The notes under the pieces are model-generated. The model was not told the origin of the DNA, made no database searches, and saw nothing but the letters and a program-made list of their open reading frames with translations. From contig NZ_OZ038525.1 in NCBI RefSeq assembly GCF_964036645.1, positions 310,001 to 374,000 of the forward strand: 64,000 nucleotides of DNA. Reading direction: 5' to 3'. Position 1 is the stretch's first letter. Each line of letters begins with the position of its first letter. Positions 43,033 through 51,369 of this stretch are shown here, piece after piece. The position numbers and the translations under genes were made by a program. Origin of the DNA: Tenacibaculum sp. 190524A02b (GTDB lineage: Bacteria > Bacteroidota > Bacteroidia > Flavobacteriales > Flavobacteriaceae).

Positions 43033-44292
43033 ATGTACAAAACAACATTAGACTTTGCAATACAATTAGATAAAGAAGATAAATTGTCTTATTTAAGAGA
43101 GCAATTTCATATACCAAAAGATAAAAAAGGAAATAATTGGTTGTATTTTACAGGAAACTCATTAGGCTTGCAACCAAAACAAACCCAACAATACATTCAA
43201 CAAGAGTTAAATGATTGGGCTAAATATGGAGTAGAAGGGCATTTTGAAGGAGAAACGCCATGGTTACCTTACCATGAGTTTTTAACAGAGAAAATGGCAA
43301 AAATAGTTGGAGCAAAACCTATAGAAGTTGTAGTCATGAATACCTTGACAACAAACTTACATTTATTAATGGTTTCTTTTTATCAGCCAACAAAATCAAA
43401 ATATAAAATTGTTATTGAAAGTGATGCTTTTCCTTCAGATAGATATGCAGTACAGTCTCAATTAAAGTTTCATGGTTTTAATCCCAATGAAGATTTAATT
43501 GAATGGAAACCACGTAAAGGGGAAGAGTTATTAAGAATTGAAGATTTAGAAAAAATAATAGAAAAACAAGGAGATGAAATAGCTTTGCTATTAATTGGAG
43601 GCGTAAATTATTATACAGGACAATATCTAGATATAAAACGAATTGCAGAAATTGGACATGCTAAAGATTGTGTAGTAGGAATAGACTTGGCACATGGTGC
43701 AGGAAATGTACAACCAAATTTACATGAAAGTGGTGTTGATTTTGCTGCGTGGTGTACTTATAAGTACTTAAACTCTGGACCAGGAAGTTTAGCTGGATTA
43801 TTTGTGCATGAAAAACATGCTAAAAATAGAAGCTTACCAAGGTTTGCAGGTTGGTGGAATCATAATAAAGAAACCCGATTTAACATGCGTCAACCATTTG
43901 ATGTGATGGAAGGAGCCGAAGGTTGGCAGTTAAGTAATCCGCCTATATTGTCCATGGCGGCTATTAGAGCTTCTTTAGATATGTTTGATGAGGTTGGTAT
44001 GGAAGCCTTACAAGAAAAATCGGAAAAATTGACAGGTTATTTTGAGTACTTAATTCAACAAATAGACACCGATAGAATAAAAATAATTACACCTAATAAC
44101 CCCAAAGAAAGAGGTTGTCAATTATCAATACAAGTACAAAACGCAGATAAAAGTTTGCATGAAAAATTAACAGCGCATCATATTATAACAGATTGGAGAG
44201 AGCCGGATGTAATACGTTGTGCACCAGTACCCATGTATAACAGTTTTGAAGATGTGTATAGAATGGTGGAAATTTTAAAGGAGTTATTATAA
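43033..44292 (+). CDS. kynU: Kynureninase
   Basis: 419 residues from the ATG at 43033 (a TTG 9 bp earlier is less likely). PLP-dependent fold type I enzyme. Landmarks: LYFTGNSLGLQPKQT, GHFEGETPWLPYHEFL, MNTLTTNLHLLMVSFYQP, the Asp of GIDLAHGAGNV, PLP Lys in CTYKYLNSGPGS (about K244), and FAGWWNHNKETRFNM. It cleaves kynurenine to anthranilate, or 3-hydroxykynurenine to 3-hydroxyanthranilate, plus alanine. With kmo and 3-HAO downstream, the second reaction is the one expected in this pathway. First gene of the operon. Confidence 0.97.
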   Translation: MYKTTLDFAIQLDKEDKLSYLREQFHIPKDKKGNNWLYFTGNSLGLQPKQTQQYIQQELNDWAKYGVEGHFEGETPWLPYHEFLTEKMAKIVGAKPIEVVVMNTLTTNLHLLMVSFYQPTKSKYKIVIESDAFPSDRYAVQSQLKFHGFNPNEDLIEWKPRKGEELLRIEDLEKIIEKQGDEIALLLIGGVNYYTGQYLDIKRIAEIGHAKDCVVGIDLAHGAGNVQPNLHESGVDFAAWCTYKYLNSGPGSLAGLFVHEKHAKNRSLPRFAGWWNHNKETRFNMRQPFDVMEGAEGWQLSNPPILSMAAIRASLDMFDEVGMEALQEKSEKLTGYFEYLIQQIDTDRIKIITPNNPKERGCQLSIQVQNADKSLHEKLTAHHIITDWREPDVIRCAPVPMYNSFEDVYRMVEILKELL

Positions 44293-44302
44293 AGTTTTTA
44301 TT

Positions 44303-44605
44303 ATGGAGAAGAAAGTAACGAATTATAAAAAATGGTCTTTTAAGTTTTTAATATATGTAGTATTGTTAAATATACTTATAGCTTATTTAACAGCAATTAC
44401 TCCAATTGGCTTAGGTAATAATGGAGAAATGTTGTCAATAAGAATAACTGTTTTATCACTTCTAATTTTAGGACTATTAGTTTCTGGTATAGTTTTAACT
44501 ATTTTGAGTGTTAAAAATAAGGAAGAAAAAAATTATCAATACAAAGTTTCAATCTATGGATATCCAATTTTTATACTAATTAATTTGATTTTTGGTTTTT
44601 TGTAA
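44303..44605 (+). CDS. Small integral membrane protein in the kynurenine operon
   Basis: 100 residues with three hydrophobic segments (FLIYVVLLNILIAYLTAI, ITVLSLLILGLLVSGIVLTIL, GYPIFILINLIFGFL) and charged ends. It is tightly packed between kynU (10-bp gap) and kmo (3-bp gap), so it is certainly in the operon. No family is recognised. A role in metabolite passage or in docking Kmo to the membrane is possible but unsupported. Confidence 0.7.
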   Translation: MEKKVTNYKKWSFKFLIYVVLLNILIAYLTAITPIGLGNNGEMLSIRITVLSLLILGLLVSGIVLTILSVKNKEEKNYQYKVSIYGYPIFILINLIFGFL

Positions 44606-44608
44606 AAT

Positions 44609-46021
44609 ATGAATAAACAAGATAAAATAGTAATCATAGGAGCAGGTTTATGCGGAAGTTTATTAGGACTTCGATTAGCACAACGCGGTTATAAAATTGA
44701 GCTATATGAAAGCAGACCTGATTTACGAAAAGTAGACATCTCAGCTGGACGTTCTATTAATTTAGCTCTGTCTGATAGAGGGTTTAAGGCTTTACGACTA
44801 GCAGGGGTAGAAGAAAAAGCTAGAGAGTTATGTATTCCCATGTATGGTAGATTAATTCATGATGATGAAGGAAATACATTTGCATCTAATTACTCTGGTA
44901 GAGAAGGTGAGTATATCAACTCAATTTCCAGGCAAGACTTAAACGCTTTATTGTTAGAAGAAGTAGATAAGCATGAAAATGTAACTATCCACTTTAATAG
45001 TAAATGCACATCGGTAGATATTGAAAATAAGATAGCCCATTTTAAAAGTTATAAAACCAAAGAAGAGTTTTCTGTAGAAGCAGATGTAATATTCGGAACA
45101 GATGGAGCTGGATCCGCTTTGAGAAAAAGTTACTACTTAGAAAGAAAGTTCTTATTTAGTTATAGTCAGAATTATTTAACACACGGATATAAAGAGTTGG
45201 AAATTCCAGCTGATAAAAACGGAAAACATCAAATAAGTAAAGATCATTTGCATATATGGCCTAGAGGGAAATATATGCTAATAGCTTTACCGAATTTAGA
45301 CGGAAGCTTTACTGTAACTCTTTTTTTGAGTTATGAAGAAGGAGAATACAATTTTAACAATTTAACTACAGAAGAAAAAGTGACTGCGTTTTTTGAGTCG
45401 CAATTTCCAGATGCTTTGAAGCTAATACCAAGTATAAAAGACGAATTTTTTAATAATCCAACAGGAGCCTTAGGAACCGTGAAGTGTTCACCTTGGTATT
45501 ATAAAGGAAATACCTTATTAATGGGAGATGCAGCACATGCAATTGTACCGTTTTATGGGCAAGGAATGAATGCTTCATTTGAAGATGTAACCGTTTTTGA
45601 TGCTATTTTAGAAGCCAATGAAGGTAATTGGGAAGCTGTTTTTAAAGAATATCAAAAAGTAAGAAAACCAGATACAGATGCCATAGCGGACTTAGCAGTA
45701 GATAATTATTATGAAATGAGAGACCATGTGGCTAATCCATTATTTAAACAAAAAAGAAAAATAGAAATGGAGTTGGAAAAAACATTTCCAATAGAATATT
45801 ATTCAAAATATGCTATGGTAACTTTTAATGAAGAAATGCCTTATGCTGAAGCTATGAAAAAAGGAAGAGCGCAAGACAAAGCTTTGTTAAATATGGTAGC
45901 AGATAAAGAGGTTTCTAGTGATAATAGTTTAACAAAAGAAACCTTAAGAGTAATATTAGGGAAAATAAAAGAAGAAACGAATGAGATTTTAGAAGAGGAT
46001 AAAATAGCTGGATTGAAATAA
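44609..46021 (+). CDS. kmo: Kynurenine 3-monooxygenase
   Basis: 470 residues of the FAD-dependent aromatic hydroxylase family. FAD motif IIGAGLCGSLLGLRLAQRG near the N-terminus, the substrate/FAD DVSAGRSINLALSDRG-like segment (here VDISAGRSINLALSDRG), FGTDGAGSALR, and GDAAHAIVPFYGQGMNASFEDV. It adds a hydroxyl at C3 of L-kynurenine using NADPH and O2. A hydrophobic C-terminal anchor like that of the mitochondrial enzyme is absent, as in other bacterial forms. Its stop overlaps the next start (TAATG). Confidence 0.97.
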   Translation: MNKQDKIVIIGAGLCGSLLGLRLAQRGYKIELYESRPDLRKVDISAGRSINLALSDRGFKALRLAGVEEKARELCIPMYGRLIHDDEGNTFASNYSGREGEYINSISRQDLNALLLEEVDKHENVTIHFNSKCTSVDIENKIAHFKSYKTKEEFSVEADVIFGTDGAGSALRKSYYLERKFLFSYSQNYLTHGYKELEIPADKNGKHQISKDHLHIWPRGKYMLIALPNLDGSFTVTLFLSYEEGEYNFNNLTTEEKVTAFFESQFPDALKLIPSIKDEFFNNPTGALGTVKCSPWYYKGNTLLMGDAAHAIVPFYGQGMNASFEDVTVFDAILEANEGNWEAVFKEYQKVRKPDTDAIADLAVDNYYEMRDHVANPLFKQKRKIEMELEKTFPIEYYSKYAMVTFNEEMPYAEAMKKGRAQDKALLNMVADKEVSSDNSLTKETLRVILGKIKEETNEILEEDKIAGLK

Positions 46022-46542
46022 TGAAAACATATATCATTTTACTTAGAGGTATTAATGTATCAGGGAAAAATAAACTTCCAATGGCAGAATTAAAAACCTT
46101 ATTGCAAGATTTGAATTTTGAAAAAGTACAAACCTATATTCAAAGTGGAAACATAATTCTAAAATCAGAAGAAGAAAAAGCAACAATATCAAACAAAATA
46201 AAAACAGAAATAGCTAATAAATATGGTTATGATGTCCCAGTCTTAACAAAGACTATTGAGGAGTGGAGAGAAGGCATAGAAAACAATCCTTTTAAAGAAG
46301 TAGCAGAAAAGCAACAATATTTTACATTTTTGTCTGAAGCCTCTAAAATAACTGAAATAGAAGTAAACGCTAAAGAAGATGAGTTTACAATAAATAACAA
46401 TATGGTTTATGTAAATGCAGTGGGAGGTTATGGGAAAACAAAACTGAATAACAATTTTTTTGAGAAAAAATTAAAGGTAGAAGCTACCACACGTAATTTA
46501 AAAACAACATTAAAACTATTAGAGTTAGCTAATAAAGAATAA
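46021..46542 (+). CDS. DUF1697-family protein
   Basis: 173 residues, typical for the family. Signature [28 protein letters not shown], then YIQSGNIIL and a C-terminal [26 protein letters not shown]1697 proteins are cytosolic with unknown function. Translationally coupled to kmo and 2 bp before the RidA-type deaminase gene, so it is placed inside the pathway operon, but it could be a passenger. Confidence 0.9.
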   Translation: MKTYIILLRGINVSGKNKLPMAELKTLLQDLNFEKVQTYIQSGNIILKSEEEKATISNKIKTEIANKYGYDVPVLTKTIEEWREGIENNPFKEVAEKQQYFTFLSEASKITEIEVNAKEDEFTINNNMVYVNAVGGYGKTKLNNNFFEKKLKVEATTRNLKTTLKLLELANKE

Positions 46543-46544
46543 TC

Positions 46545-46955
46545 ATGGAAAGTAAAGTAATTAAAGGGAAAGCAATACCAAGAGGAAAATTTCCACATGT
46601 TAAGCAAGTAGGAGATTTTATATATGTTTCTGGGACTAGTTCAAGAAGACCAGATAATTCTTTTGAAGGAGTTGAAGTAGATGAATTTGGAACGACTAAT
46701 TTAGATATACGTAAACAGACCAAAGCAGTTATTGAAAACATTAGCGATATTCTTGATGAGGTTGGTGCAGGTTTAGATGATATTGTAGATGTAACTTCCT
46801 TTTTAGTAAATATGAATGATTTTGGAGGCTATAATGAAGTGTATGCACAATACTTTGATTATAATGGTCCAACAAGAACAACTGTTGCGGTGCACCAACT
46901 TCCGCATCCACATTTACTCATTGAAATAAAAGTAGTAGCTTATAAAAAACAATAA
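46545..46955 (+). CDS. nbaF: RidA-family 2-aminomuconate deaminase
   Basis: 136 residues of the RidA/YjgF fold: an N-terminal [66 protein letters not shown], and [27 protein letters not shown]. The [10 protein letters not shown] segment and longer length distinguish it from housekeeping RidA and resemble the 2-aminomuconate deaminases of nitrobenzoate and tryptophan catabolism. It would convert 2-aminomuconate to 4-oxalocrotonate and ammonia, the step after the semialdehyde dehydrogenase encoded downstream. Confidence 0.87.
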   Translation: MESKVIKGKAIPRGKFPHVKQVGDFIYVSGTSSRRPDNSFEGVEVDEFGTTNLDIRKQTKAVIENISDILDEVGAGLDDIVDVTSFLVNMNDFGGYNEVYAQYFDYNGPTRTTVAVHQLPHPHLLIEIKVVAYKKQ

Positions 46956-46957
46956 TA

Positions 46958-47650
46958 TTGTTAGACTTTCAACAACATAAAATACAATTAGAAGAAAACG
47001 GATTTTCTATAACAGAAGCTATTTTTAGTCATTCTGAAGTTGAGTGTTTAAAAGAACTGATAGAAAAACCAGAAACCTATGCTGTAAGGCAACTTTTAAA
47101 TAAGCACCCTCAAATCAAGGAAAAACTATTCGAAAATAAAAAGTTTCAAGAATTAGTGAAAACTATTTGTGGTACAAAGTATTTTATAACCAAAGGAATC
47201 TATTTTAATAAACCTGCACAATCAAATTGGTTTGTGGGATATCATCAAGATATAAGTATAAGTGCAAAAAATAAAATAGTATCAGAAGGCTACACTAATT
47301 GGACAAATAAAAAAGGACAATTGGGCGTAATACCACCACCAACTATTTTAGAACAAACGGTAACCATAAGAATTCATTTAGATGATACTGATGAGACAAA
47401 CGGAGCTCTGAAAGTAATTCCTAAAAGTCATAAAAATGGAATAATTAGAGTTGACCAAAATTTTACGATAAAAAACTTAGAAAAGGAAGTAGTTTGTAAA
47501 GTGAAAAAAGGAAGTGTAATGTTGATGAAACCATTGCTACTACATGCATCTTCAAAATCAACAGCAAAGCAAGATAGAGGTGTTATTCATATAGAGCTTT
47601 GTAATGAGGAAATACCTATGCAGTGGTTAGAAAAAAAGAAAATTATATGA
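46958..47650 (+). CDS. Phytanoyl-CoA dioxygenase (PhyH)-family oxygenase
   Basis: 230 residues from a TTG start 2 bp past the previous stop. Double-stranded beta-helix Fe(II)/2-oxoglutarate oxygenase: iron ligands His and Asp in GYHQDISI, distal His in PLLLHASSKS, and the 2OG-binding Arg in QDRGVIHIEL. Other landmarks are TVTIRIHLDDTDETNGALKVIPKSHKNG. It hydroxylates an unknown substrate. It lies within the kynurenine operon between the deaminase and an exported protein; it has no defined step in the pathway. Confidence 0.85.
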   Translation: MLDFQQHKIQLEENGFSITEAIFSHSEVECLKELIEKPETYAVRQLLNKHPQIKEKLFENKKFQELVKTICGTKYFITKGIYFNKPAQSNWFVGYHQDISISAKNKIVSEGYTNWTNKKGQLGVIPPPTILEQTVTIRIHLDDTDETNGALKVIPKSHKNGIIRVDQNFTIKNLEKEVVCKVKKGSVMLMKPLLLHASSKSTAKQDRGVIHIELCNEEIPMQWLEKKKII

Positions 47651-48315
47651 AAAAAGAATATATAACATTAATGATAATAGTAATGCATATGTTTTTTATA
47701 AAAACATATGCTGATTTAGGTGAAGGGTATCGTTTTTATGGAGAAGTAGTTGTTAAAGGCGAAAAAGTAAGAGGTTATTTTTATGAACATAGTTGGGGTG
47801 AGCTTAATCCAGGTTTCTCAGTATTAAAACTATACAAAGAAAATAATCGAAAAGAAGTGGTAGTTTACCCTGAAATAAAAACCTTAACGCATAATGGTAC
47901 AAATGAGGACTTTGCATTAAAAGGTTCTGGGATTAAAATTCAATTGCATAAAATAATAGAAATAAATACCTATAATAGATTAAAAACGAGTCCAGATAAA
48001 GTTTTGATCTTGTTAACTCAAAAAGAGTATGAATTAATAACTAAAAGGAGAGTTAATTTTGATTATGTACATTTTAAGGATTATGATACGCTAGTGGCTG
48101 AAAACTGTTTTGATTTGTTAATATCACCAAAAAATAAAAAAGAATTAGAGGCAGAAGCTAAAATACTTTCTGATAAATTAAAACAAAAAATAGAAAAATT
48201 AGGAGGTAATCTTGAAATGGAAAATGGAGGTTTATATTGGAAGTATTTCGATGCAGAAAAAAAGAAATTATTAGAAAAAGAAATAATAGTTGTAACCATT
48301 TGTAATGCTTTATAA
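47647..48315 (+). CDS. Exported protein of unknown function in the kynurenine operon
   Basis: 222 residues starting at the ATG that overlaps the PhyH stop (ATGA). A signal peptide (KKEYITLMIIVMHMFFIKTYA) precedes a beta-rich N-terminal domain (GYRFYGEVVVKGEKVRGYFYE) and a C-terminal helical, Lys/Glu-rich segment (KELEAEAKILSDKLKQKIEKLGG). No family is recognised. Periplasmic. Translational coupling suggests a linked function, but none can be named. Confidence 0.65.
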   Translation: MKKEYITLMIIVMHMFFIKTYADLGEGYRFYGEVVVKGEKVRGYFYEHSWGELNPGFSVLKLYKENNRKEVVVYPEIKTLTHNGTNEDFALKGSGIKIQLHKIIEINTYNRLKTSPDKVLILLTQKEYELITKRRVNFDYVHFKDYDTLVAENCFDLLISPKNKKELEAEAKILSDKLKQKIEKLGGNLEMENGGLYWKYFDAEKKKLLEKEIIVVTICNAL

Positions 48316-48322
48316 ATTAAGT

Positions 48323-49765
48323 ATGGATATAAAAAACTACATAAACGGTGAGTTTATAGCACCAATAGCCAATAATTACATAGATAATTACAATCCATCA
48401 GTAGGTAAAGTATATGGCAAAATCCCCAACTCAACAAAAGAAGATGTAGCGTTGGCATATCAGGCAGCTAAAAAAGCATTTCCAAGTTGGTCTTCAACAA
48501 CATTAGAAAAGAGAAGTCAAATACTATCCAAAATAGCACAACAAATTCAAGAAAAACTAGAAATGTTAGCTAATGCTGAAGCAAAAGATAATGGAAAACC
48601 ACTGAGTTTAGCAAAAAAAGTAGATATACCTAGAGCTTCTTCTAATTTCCAGTTTTTTGCCAATGCCATCACACAATTTTCATCAGAATCACATGAAAGT
48701 ATTGGGTTAAATGCCATTAATTTCACACTACGTCAATCTATTGGAGTTGTGGGGTGTATTTCTCCATGGAATTTACCATTATACTTATTTACATGGAAAA
48801 TAGCTCCTGCTATAGCAGCTGGAAATTGTGTGGTAGCTAAACCTAGCGAAGTTACTCCAATGACAGCCTATTTATTAGGAGAAATATGTACAGAGGCAGG
48901 ATTACCAAAAGGTGTTTTGAATATTGTTCATGGTTTAGGAAGCACTACTGGACAAGCTATTATTGAACATCCAGATATTAAAGCAATCTCTTTTACAGGA
49001 GGTACTACTACAGGTGCACACATTGCCAGAACAGCAGCGCCTATGTTTAAAAAATTATCGTTAGAATTAGGAGGGAAAAATCCTAATATCATATTTGCAG
49101 ATTGTGATTATGATAAAATGTTAGCTACAACTGTACGCTCATCTTTTGCCAATCAAGGACAAATATGTTTATGTGGAAGTCGAATTTTTGTAGAAGAAAC
49201 TATCTATGAAAAGTTTAAAAAAGATTTTATTCAAAAAGTATCGAATTTAAAAATAGGCAATCCTTTTGATGAAGATACAGCTATAGGAGCATTGGTGTCA
49301 AAAGCACATTTAGAAAAAGTAAAATCGTACATTGATATAGCTGAACAAGAAGGTGGAAAGATCCTTTATGGTGGACAAAAAGTAATCGTAAAAGGTAACG
49401 AAGAAGGTTATTATTTACAGCCAACAATTATTGAAGTTTCTGATAATCAATGTAAGTTAAATCAAGAAGAGATTTTTGGTCCAGTAGTAACTATAATGCC
49501 ATTTAAAAACCAAGAGGAAGCTTTAGCTATGGCAAATGATGTAAAGTATGGGTTGTCCGCAACATTGTGGACTAATAACTTAAATAGAACTATGCAAATA
49601 AGTAAAAAGTTACAAGCAGGAATTGTGTGGGTAAATACGTGGTTGAATAGAGATTTAAGAACACCTTTTGGAGGAGTGAAAGCAAGTGGTGTGGGAAGAG
49701 AAGGTGGTTTAGAAGCCTTACGCTTTTTTACTGAACCTAAAAATATATGTATAGAATATAATTAA
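48323..49765 (+). CDS. nbaE: 2-aminomuconic semialdehyde dehydrogenase-type aldehyde dehydrogenase
   Basis: 480 residues from MDIKNYINGEF; an earlier start would only add a short tail overlapping the upstream gene. ALDH superfamily: NAD-binding GCISPWNLPLYLFTWKIAPAIAAGN, general base Glu248 in LELGGKNPN, catalytic Cys282 in NQGQICLCGSR, and EEIFGPVVTIMPF. The INGEF...YNPSVGKVYG start and overall length match the 2-hydroxy/2-aminomuconic semialdehyde group. With the decarboxylase and deaminase in the operon, 2-aminomuconate semialdehyde is the likely substrate. Confidence 0.88.
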   Translation: MDIKNYINGEFIAPIANNYIDNYNPSVGKVYGKIPNSTKEDVALAYQAAKKAFPSWSSTTLEKRSQILSKIAQQIQEKLEMLANAEAKDNGKPLSLAKKVDIPRASSNFQFFANAITQFSSESHESIGLNAINFTLRQSIGVVGCISPWNLPLYLFTWKIAPAIAAGNCVVAKPSEVTPMTAYLLGEICTEAGLPKGVLNIVHGLGSTTGQAIIEHPDIKAISFTGGTTTGAHIARTAAPMFKKLSLELGGKNPNIIFADCDYDKMLATTVRSSFANQGQICLCGSRIFVEETIYEKFKKDFIQKVSNLKIGNPFDEDTAIGALVSKAHLEKVKSYIDIAEQEGGKILYGGQKVIVKGNEEGYYLQPTIIEVSDNQCKLNQEEIFGPVVTIMPFKNQEEALAMANDVKYGLSATLWTNNLNRTMQISKKLQAGIVWVNTWLNRDLRTPFGGVKASGVGREGGLEALRFFTEPKNICIEYN

Positions 49766-49773
49766 AGTATAAA

Positions 49774-49842
49774 TGTCATCTCGAGCGCAGTCGAGAGATT
49801 ATTAAGTACAAAAAGCAGGTCTTGACTGTGCTCGACCTGACA
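49774..49842. repeat. 69-bp dispersed-repeat-like element with imperfect terminal inverted repeats
   Basis: The left end TGTCATCTCGAGCGCAGTC and the inverted right end TGTCAGGTCGAGCACAGTC match at most positions for about 22 bp. It is GC-richer than its surroundings and sits in an intergenic gap of the operon. This form is the kind of dispersed intergenic palindrome common in flavobacterial genomes; only one copy lies in this window. Confidence 0.75.
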
Positions 49843-49854
49843 AAAAATGAATAA

Positions 49855-50631
49855 ATGAACTTAAACATACAAAATAAAAACGCATTAGTTTGCGGAAGCA
49901 CACAAGGTATTGGTAAAGCCACAGCAATTTTACTCGCAGAAGAAGGAGTAAACGTAACATTAGTAGCACGTAATGGAGAAAAGTTAAAAACAGTTATAAA
50001 AGAATTACCTAATAACAATCAAAATCATAACTATATTGTTGCTGACTTTTCAAACCCAGAAGAATTAAAACAAAAAATAACGGCTTCAGCATTAAATTAT
50101 CATATTTTAATTAATAATACTGGAGGGCCAGCTGGTGGCCCAGTTTTTAATGCAAAATTGGAAGAGTTTGAAAAAGCATTTACAATGCATTTAAAATGTA
50201 ACCATGTGCTAACACAAGCCGTAGTGCCTTTTATGAAAGAGGCAGCATATGGAAGAATTATCAATGTAATTTCTACATCGGTAAAGCAACCTTTAGATGG
50301 ATTAGGAGTATCTAATACTATTAGAGGTGCAGTTGCTAATTGGTCAAAAACGATGGCAAATGAGTTAGGAGCGCACGGAATAACTGTAAACAATGTATTA
50401 CCAGGAGCTACAGCTACAGAAAGATTAAATGAAATCATTAATAATAAAGCTAAGAAAACAGGGAAAACAGTAGAAGATATTGCGGAGATAATGAAAAATG
50501 CATCACCAGCAAAACGTTTTGCAGAACCTGAAGAAGTAGCACACGCAGTAGTCTTCTTGGCAAGTGAAAGAGCTAGTTACATTAACGGAATTAATGTTCC
50601 TGTTGATGGAGGAAGAACAAAATCATTATAG
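49855..50631 (+). CDS. Short-chain dehydrogenase/reductase with atypical active site
   Basis: 258 residues. The Rossmann fold is complete: GSTQGIGKATAI cofactor loop, ADFSNPEEL, NNTGGPAGG, and a C-terminal PVDGGRTKSL. The catalytic Tyr-x3-Lys is replaced: where YxxxK should lie there is LGVSNTIRGAVANW, with Ser at the Tyr position and Arg at the Lys position. This Ser/Asn-Arg form is a recognised divergent SDR group. Activity may be altered or carried by other residues. It lies between the semialdehyde dehydrogenase and 3-HAO genes, so an intermediate of the pathway is a plausible ligand. Confidence 0.85.
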   Translation: MNLNIQNKNALVCGSTQGIGKATAILLAEEGVNVTLVARNGEKLKTVIKELPNNNQNHNYIVADFSNPEELKQKITASALNYHILINNTGGPAGGPVFNAKLEEFEKAFTMHLKCNHVLTQAVVPFMKEAAYGRIINVISTSVKQPLDGLGVSNTIRGAVANWSKTMANELGAHGITVNNVLPGATATERLNEIINNKAKKTGKTVEDIAEIMKNASPAKRFAEPEEVAHAVVFLASERASYINGINVPVDGGRTKSL

Positions 50632-50695
50632 CAGAATTAAGATTCTCTAGAATGTTTTTATAGTTTTTAATCGTCTAAAGAAAATCTAAAAAATT

Positions 50696-51217
50696 ATGAG
50701 CAAGTTAGTACAGCCTTTAAATTTTAAAAAATGGATAGATGAACATCGTCATTTATTAAAACCACCTGTAGGAAACAAACAAGTCTGGAAAGAAGGAGAA
50801 TATATAGTAATGGTAGTTGGAGGACCTAACAATCGTAAAGATTACCATTATAATGAAACACCAGAATTTTTCTACCAAGTAGAAGGAGATATGGTTTTGA
50901 AAATTATAGATGATAAAGGAGAAATGATAGATGTAGAAATAAATGAAGGAGACATTTATTTGTTGCCATCGAAAATACCACATTCTCCACAAAGAAAAGC
51001 AAACACAGTTGGATTGGTAATTGAGTACCCACGTTCAGAAGGTATGATGGATGCCTTAGAGTGGTATTGTGAAAATTGCGGGAATCAGCTGTATAGAGAA
51101 AAATTTGCATTAGATAATATAGAAACAGATATGCCTAAAATATTTGATAAGTATTATTCAGACAAAGACAAATGTACTTGTAATAATTGTGGAACAATAA
51201 TGGAAGCTCCTAAGTAA
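50696..51217 (+). CDS. nbaC: 3-hydroxyanthranilate 3,4-dioxygenase
   Basis: 173 residues, the bacterial size. Cupin fold with iron ligands in KDYHYNETPEFFYQVEGD (His, Glu) and LPSKIPHSPQR (His). The C-terminal rubredoxin-like metal site is present: CENCG and CTCNNCG. It opens the ring of 3-hydroxyanthranilate to 2-amino-3-carboxymuconate semialdehyde (ACMS) using Fe(II) and O2. Its product is used by the decarboxylase encoded next. Confidence 0.97.
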   Translation: MSKLVQPLNFKKWIDEHRHLLKPPVGNKQVWKEGEYIVMVVGGPNNRKDYHYNETPEFFYQVEGDMVLKIIDDKGEMIDVEINEGDIYLLPSKIPHSPQRKANTVGLVIEYPRSEGMMDALEWYCENCGNQLYREKFALDNIETDMPKIFDKYYSDKDKCTCNNCGTIMEAPK

Positions 51218-51220
51218 ACT

Positions 51221-51310
51221 ATCTCGGGGCAACCCCATGAGACATTTAATAAGACAATAAGTTTAATTTCAAGGCAAGCCTCAGGGTATTATAACTTCTG
51301 GCGGTGCCAA
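51221..51310. repeat. Intergenic repeat-like element with three small hairpins
   Basis: Between 3-HAO and the decarboxylase gene: CTCGGGGCAACCCCATGAG, AGGCAAGCCT and TGGCGGTGCCA each form a short stem. The block is GC-richer than its surroundings and resembles dispersed intergenic sequences of flavobacteria. No coding potential. Only one copy was seen in the window. Confidence 0.55.
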
Positions 51311-51369
51311 TAAAAAACAAATAAACTAAAAACTAACTCAAAGTTATTGCTAACAAAAAACTAAACAAA

